DNA from: Acidimicrobiaceae bacterium
GTDB taxonomy: Bacteria > Actinomycetota > Acidimicrobiia > Acidimicrobiales > Bog-793
DNA: 36,868 bases
Direction: 5' to 3'
NCBI GenBank assembly: GCA_003159795.1
Contig: PLPK01000044.1
Coordinates: 1 to 36,868 of the forward strand
A program made the translations under genes and the position numbers. Positions within the stretch are counted from its first letter, which is position 1. Each line of letters begins with the position of its first letter. Positions 36,506 through 36,868 of this stretch are shown here, piece after piece. Below the pieces are notes generated by a model, which ran no database searches, was not told where the DNA came from, and worked only from the letters and a program-made list of their open reading frames with translations.

Positions 36506-36868
36506 TCAGCCGGAGCGGTTCGGCCCCGCTCGCCGCACCGTCATCTGCAAGATGACCCGGTGGTCCTTCGCCATCGTCGCCCGGTAGTCGTCCCAGTCGG
36601 GGTGTTCGCCCGAAATCCGCCGGTAGTAGTCGACGAGATCCTCCAGGGCGTCCGGCATCGAAACCACCGCGACATCCCCCTCGACCTGCACCCACTCGCC
36701 GAAGAACCGGTCGCTAAAGACGCAGAGCGAGGCATGCGGCGTCCGGCGCACGTTGATCGTCTTCATCGCCGTCTCCCGCGAACTCACGACGACGTGCCCG
36801 TCGCCGTCGACTCCGGCGGTGACCGGGGAGAGCTGGACCTTGCCGTCGGACCTGGTCGTCGCGAGCAC
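36506..36868 (-). CDS. PPOX-class F420-dependent oxidoreductase-like, 5' end outside window
   Basis: About 120 residues of a split-beta-barrel (pyridoxamine 5'-phosphate oxidase-like) protein are present. It begins at the window edge with LATTRSDGKVQLSPVTAG and continues with VVVSSRETAMKTINVRR, ASLCVFSDRFFGEWVQVEG and a C-terminal YYRRISGEHPDWDDYRATM. These segments are typical of actinobacterial PPOX proteins that use the deazaflavin F420. A few N-terminal residues are probably missing beyond the right edge. The gene lies 52 bp upstream of the aldo/keto reductase gene on the same strand and may be cotranscribed with it. Confidence 0.85.
   Translation of the reverse strand: MLATTRSDGKVQLSPVTAGVDGDGHVVVSSRETAMKTINVRRTPHASLCVFSDRFFGEWVQVEGDVAVVSMPDALEDLVDYYRRISGEHPDWDDYRATMAKDHRVILQMTVRRAGPNRSG

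Overview
The window is high-GC DNA with the gene content and order of an actinobacterium (Actinomycetota). The basis is a resuscitation-promoting-factor-like muralytic protein, an F420-type PPOX protein, frequent GTG/TTG starts, a tRNA without encoded CCA, and the order glmU-prs-rplY(ctc)-pth-mfd-surA-like-mazG-eno-divIC with a DUF501/ppx gene nearby. A type IV pilus retraction ATPase with a prepilin peptidase and polytopic glycosyltransferase-like proteins would fit the class Acidimicrobiia; that placement is inference.

Layout. 1-4.5 kb: the tail of an unknown (possibly pilin-like) gene, a terminator, pilT, a 0.5-kb stretch without a clear gene, a GT-C-like membrane protein and the prepilin peptidase pilD. 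4.6-9.4 kb: a PLP-dependent decarboxylase, phoU diverging from a phosphate:H+ symporter gene with an actinobacterial-type PHO box between them, and a degV gene. 9.4-13.1 kb: a type B carboxylesterase whose stop codon lies inside an unusual tRNA-Leu(UAA), a secreted NlpC/P60 hydrolase and a GNAT acetyltransferase. 13.3-16.9 kb: a small glycosylation cluster (double-domain GT2, a small helical protein, a GT-B protein). 16.9-20 kb: a three-domain MobA-like/DUF501/Ppx fusion and a secreted Rpf-like protein. 20-34 kb: the conserved housekeeping block on the minus strand, from glmU (33.8 kb) down to divIC (20 kb), with several 4-nt ATGA-type or abutting junctions. 34-36.9 kb: an M20 peptidase, an aldo/keto reductase and a partial PPOX/F420 gene.

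The housekeeping block is interrupted between prs and rplY by a 2.2-kb, visibly less GC-rich insertion (29364-31581). It has 34-bp perfect terminal inverted repeats and is flanked by a 7-bp direct repeat. It carries a Fic protein, a small basic protein whose 3' end overlaps fic convergently, and a truncated IS1-family transposase. This is the best candidate for an undescribed unit: a mobile Fic cassette.

Other points worth checking are the tRNA-Leu(UAA) with a short variable loop that overlaps a CDS stop, a GlmU lacking most of its acetyltransferase half, a Pth gene with no ATG/GTG/TTG start, and the MobA-like/DUF501/Ppx fusion. All calls rest on reading the sequence; no database search was run.
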